From Mercurialis annua (Eukaryota; Streptophyta; Magnoliopsida; Malpighiales; Euphorbiaceae), in assembly GCF_937616625.2 (NCBI RefSeq), contig NC_065570.1:36649665-36713664 (forward strand): 64,000 nucleotides of DNA. The letters are read 5' to 3'. Position 1 is the first letter of the stretch; the number at the start of each line of letters is the position of its first letter. Position numbers and translations under genes: made by a program. Below, piece by piece: positions 62,920 to 64,000 of the stretch. Below the pieces are notes generated by a model that was given only the letters and a program-made list of their open reading frames with translations, made no database searches and had not been told where the DNA came from.

Positions 62920-63630
62920 ACACAAAGTGTGCGTGAAATGTGAAAATAGATTAGTATGTCTTGTCCCAAGTCTCTTTAACGCGTCGTTCCGATTACCTAA
63001 GCATGGTTAGGTTATATTATGCAATGTGTGCATGAACACTGTTGCTAGGTTAGTATGTCGTGTCTCAATTCTCTTTAATGCTTCGTTCCGATTACCTAAG
63101 CATGGTTAGGTTATATTACGCAAACTGTGCTTGAAAAGTGACGCTAGATTAGTATGTCGCGTCTTAAGTCGCTTTGACGCGTCGTTCCGATTACCTAAGC
63201 ATGGTTAGATTATATTACGCAAAGCGTGCGTAAAAAGTGACGCTAGATTAGTATGGCGCGTTTCAAGTTTTTTTATCGCGTCGCTTCGATTACCATGCTT
63301 ATGTCGCGTCACAAGTGTCTCTAACGCATCGTTCTGATTACCTAAGCATGGTTAGATTATATTATGCAAAGTGTTCGTGAAAAGTAACAATATAATGTAT
63401 GTCGTGTCTCAAGTCTCTATAACTCGTCGTTTCGATTACCTATGCATGGTTAGGTTATTTAACGCAAAGTGTGCGTGAAACGGGACGCTTAGTATGTCGG
63501 TTCTCTAGTCCCTTTAGAGAGTATTCCGATTACCTAAGCATTGTTAGGATATATAACGCAAAGTGTGTGTGAAAAGTGACGCTAGATTAGTATGTCGCGT
63601 CTCAAGTATCTTTAACGCGTCGTTCCGATT
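62920..63630 (+). repeat. Duplicate of 51910-52620 (offset 11010)
   Basis: Constant-offset match including the variants TGAAATGTGAAAATAG, TTTAGAGAGTATTCC and ATATAACGCAAAGTGTG. Copies diverge after ~63630/52620, where the earlier copy has a deletion inside ATATATTACGCCA. Confidence 0.8.
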
Positions 63631-64000
63631 ACCAAAGCGTGGTTATGATATATTATGCCAAGTGCGCGTTAAAAGTGTCGGTAGATTAGTATGTCGCGTC
63701 ACAAGTCTCTTAAATGCGTTGTTATGATTACCCAAGCATGGTTAAGTTATATTACGCAAAGTATGCGTAAAAAGTCTCTTGAACGCATCGTTTCGATTAC
63801 CATGCTTATGTCACGTTACAAGTCTCTCCAACACGTCGTCCCGATTACCAAAGCATGGTTAGGTTATATTAAGCAAAGTGTGCGTAATAAGTGACAATAG
63901 ATTAGTATGTTGCGTCGCAAGTCTCTTTAATGTGTCATTCCGATTACCTGAGCATGGTTAGGTTATTTTACGCAGAGTGTGCGTGAAAAGTGACGCTAGA

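Larger units (their letters stand above)
48146..64000 (+). repeat. Forward satellite array, block G
   Basis: Forward satellite to the window end, made of rearranged copies of earlier blocks. 50630-51360 is related to the left-hand 4.6 kb block. 51430-52060 is related to ~8000-8600. 53687-54600 matches 17621-18540. 55991-62280 matches 26838-34250. 62920-63630 matches 51910-52620 at offset 11010. No gene, virus or MITE is seen. Frames at 48610-48825, 58126-58338, 58976-59158, 59975-60157, 60806-61012 and 63691-63894 are satellite translation. Confidence 0.95.

Noticed and set aside
1..64000. CRISPR array
   Set aside because: Repeats are contiguous with no unique spacers, the unit is ~99 bp and the context is a plant genome.
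1..64000. Telomeric or subtelomeric repeat because of recurring GGTTAGGTTA
   Set aside because: It is only a part of the 99 bp monomer; no run of the plant TTTAGGG repeat is present.

Overview
The window is plant nuclear heterochromatin, almost certainly from a flowering plant and probably a eudicot (inference). About 56 of its 64 kb is one diverged tandem satellite. The basic monomer is ~99 bp; a shortened ~48 bp derivative is often inserted, giving ~147 bp compound units. I see no cellular protein-coding gene, rRNA or tRNA. The many short open frames of the 'MCVKSDARLVCRV..' type are satellite translations: 99 bp is exactly 33 codons, so the frames stay open across monomers.

Layout: (1) 1-12706, forward satellite, including a 3.2 kb duplication with one visible mismatch (1-3196 = 4589-7784) and three copies of a 345 bp higher-order unit near 8.4-9.45 kb. 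(2) 12707-13694, inverted satellite flanked by a 31 bp direct repeat; its forward counterpart is at 16376-17278. (3) 13695-20097, forward satellite, interrupted at 15913-16287 by a plastid-like fragment. (4) 20098-26517, an endogenous caulimovirid (pararetrovirus) of about 6.42 kb, closest in layout to petuvirus/florendovirus types. (5) 26518-40062, forward satellite. (6) 40065-40347, a Stowaway-type MITE with a TA target duplication. (7) 40350-64000, more satellite, with two further inverted blocks (about 40925-42711 and 47131-48145) and long-range duplications of earlier parts of the window.

The viral insert is one genome unit, circularly permuted. Reading left to right it runs: coat protein, zinc knuckle, aspartic protease, reverse transcriptase, RNase H; a second ORF of unknown function; a non-coding region with TATA box, poly(A) signal and tRNA-Met primer-binding site; movement protein; a coiled-coil/proline-rich region that ends in the satellite. 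In a circular virus the order would start at the primer-binding site (~24542), pass through movement protein and coiled-coil region, cross the 26517/20098 ends, and finish with CP-PR-RT-RH and the last ORF. There are no LTRs and no integrase, which fits capture of circular viral DNA during break repair. The long reading frame has three frameshifts, two in and one next to runs of A, and I see no other disabling change.

The most interesting signals are the permuted and little-decayed viral insert, the inverted satellite segments whose forward counterparts lie elsewhere in the same window, and the near-identical 3.2 kb satellite duplication, which implies very recent turnover or an assembly effect. 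Coordinates of satellite sub-blocks were aligned by eye and are approximate unless an exact offset is given.
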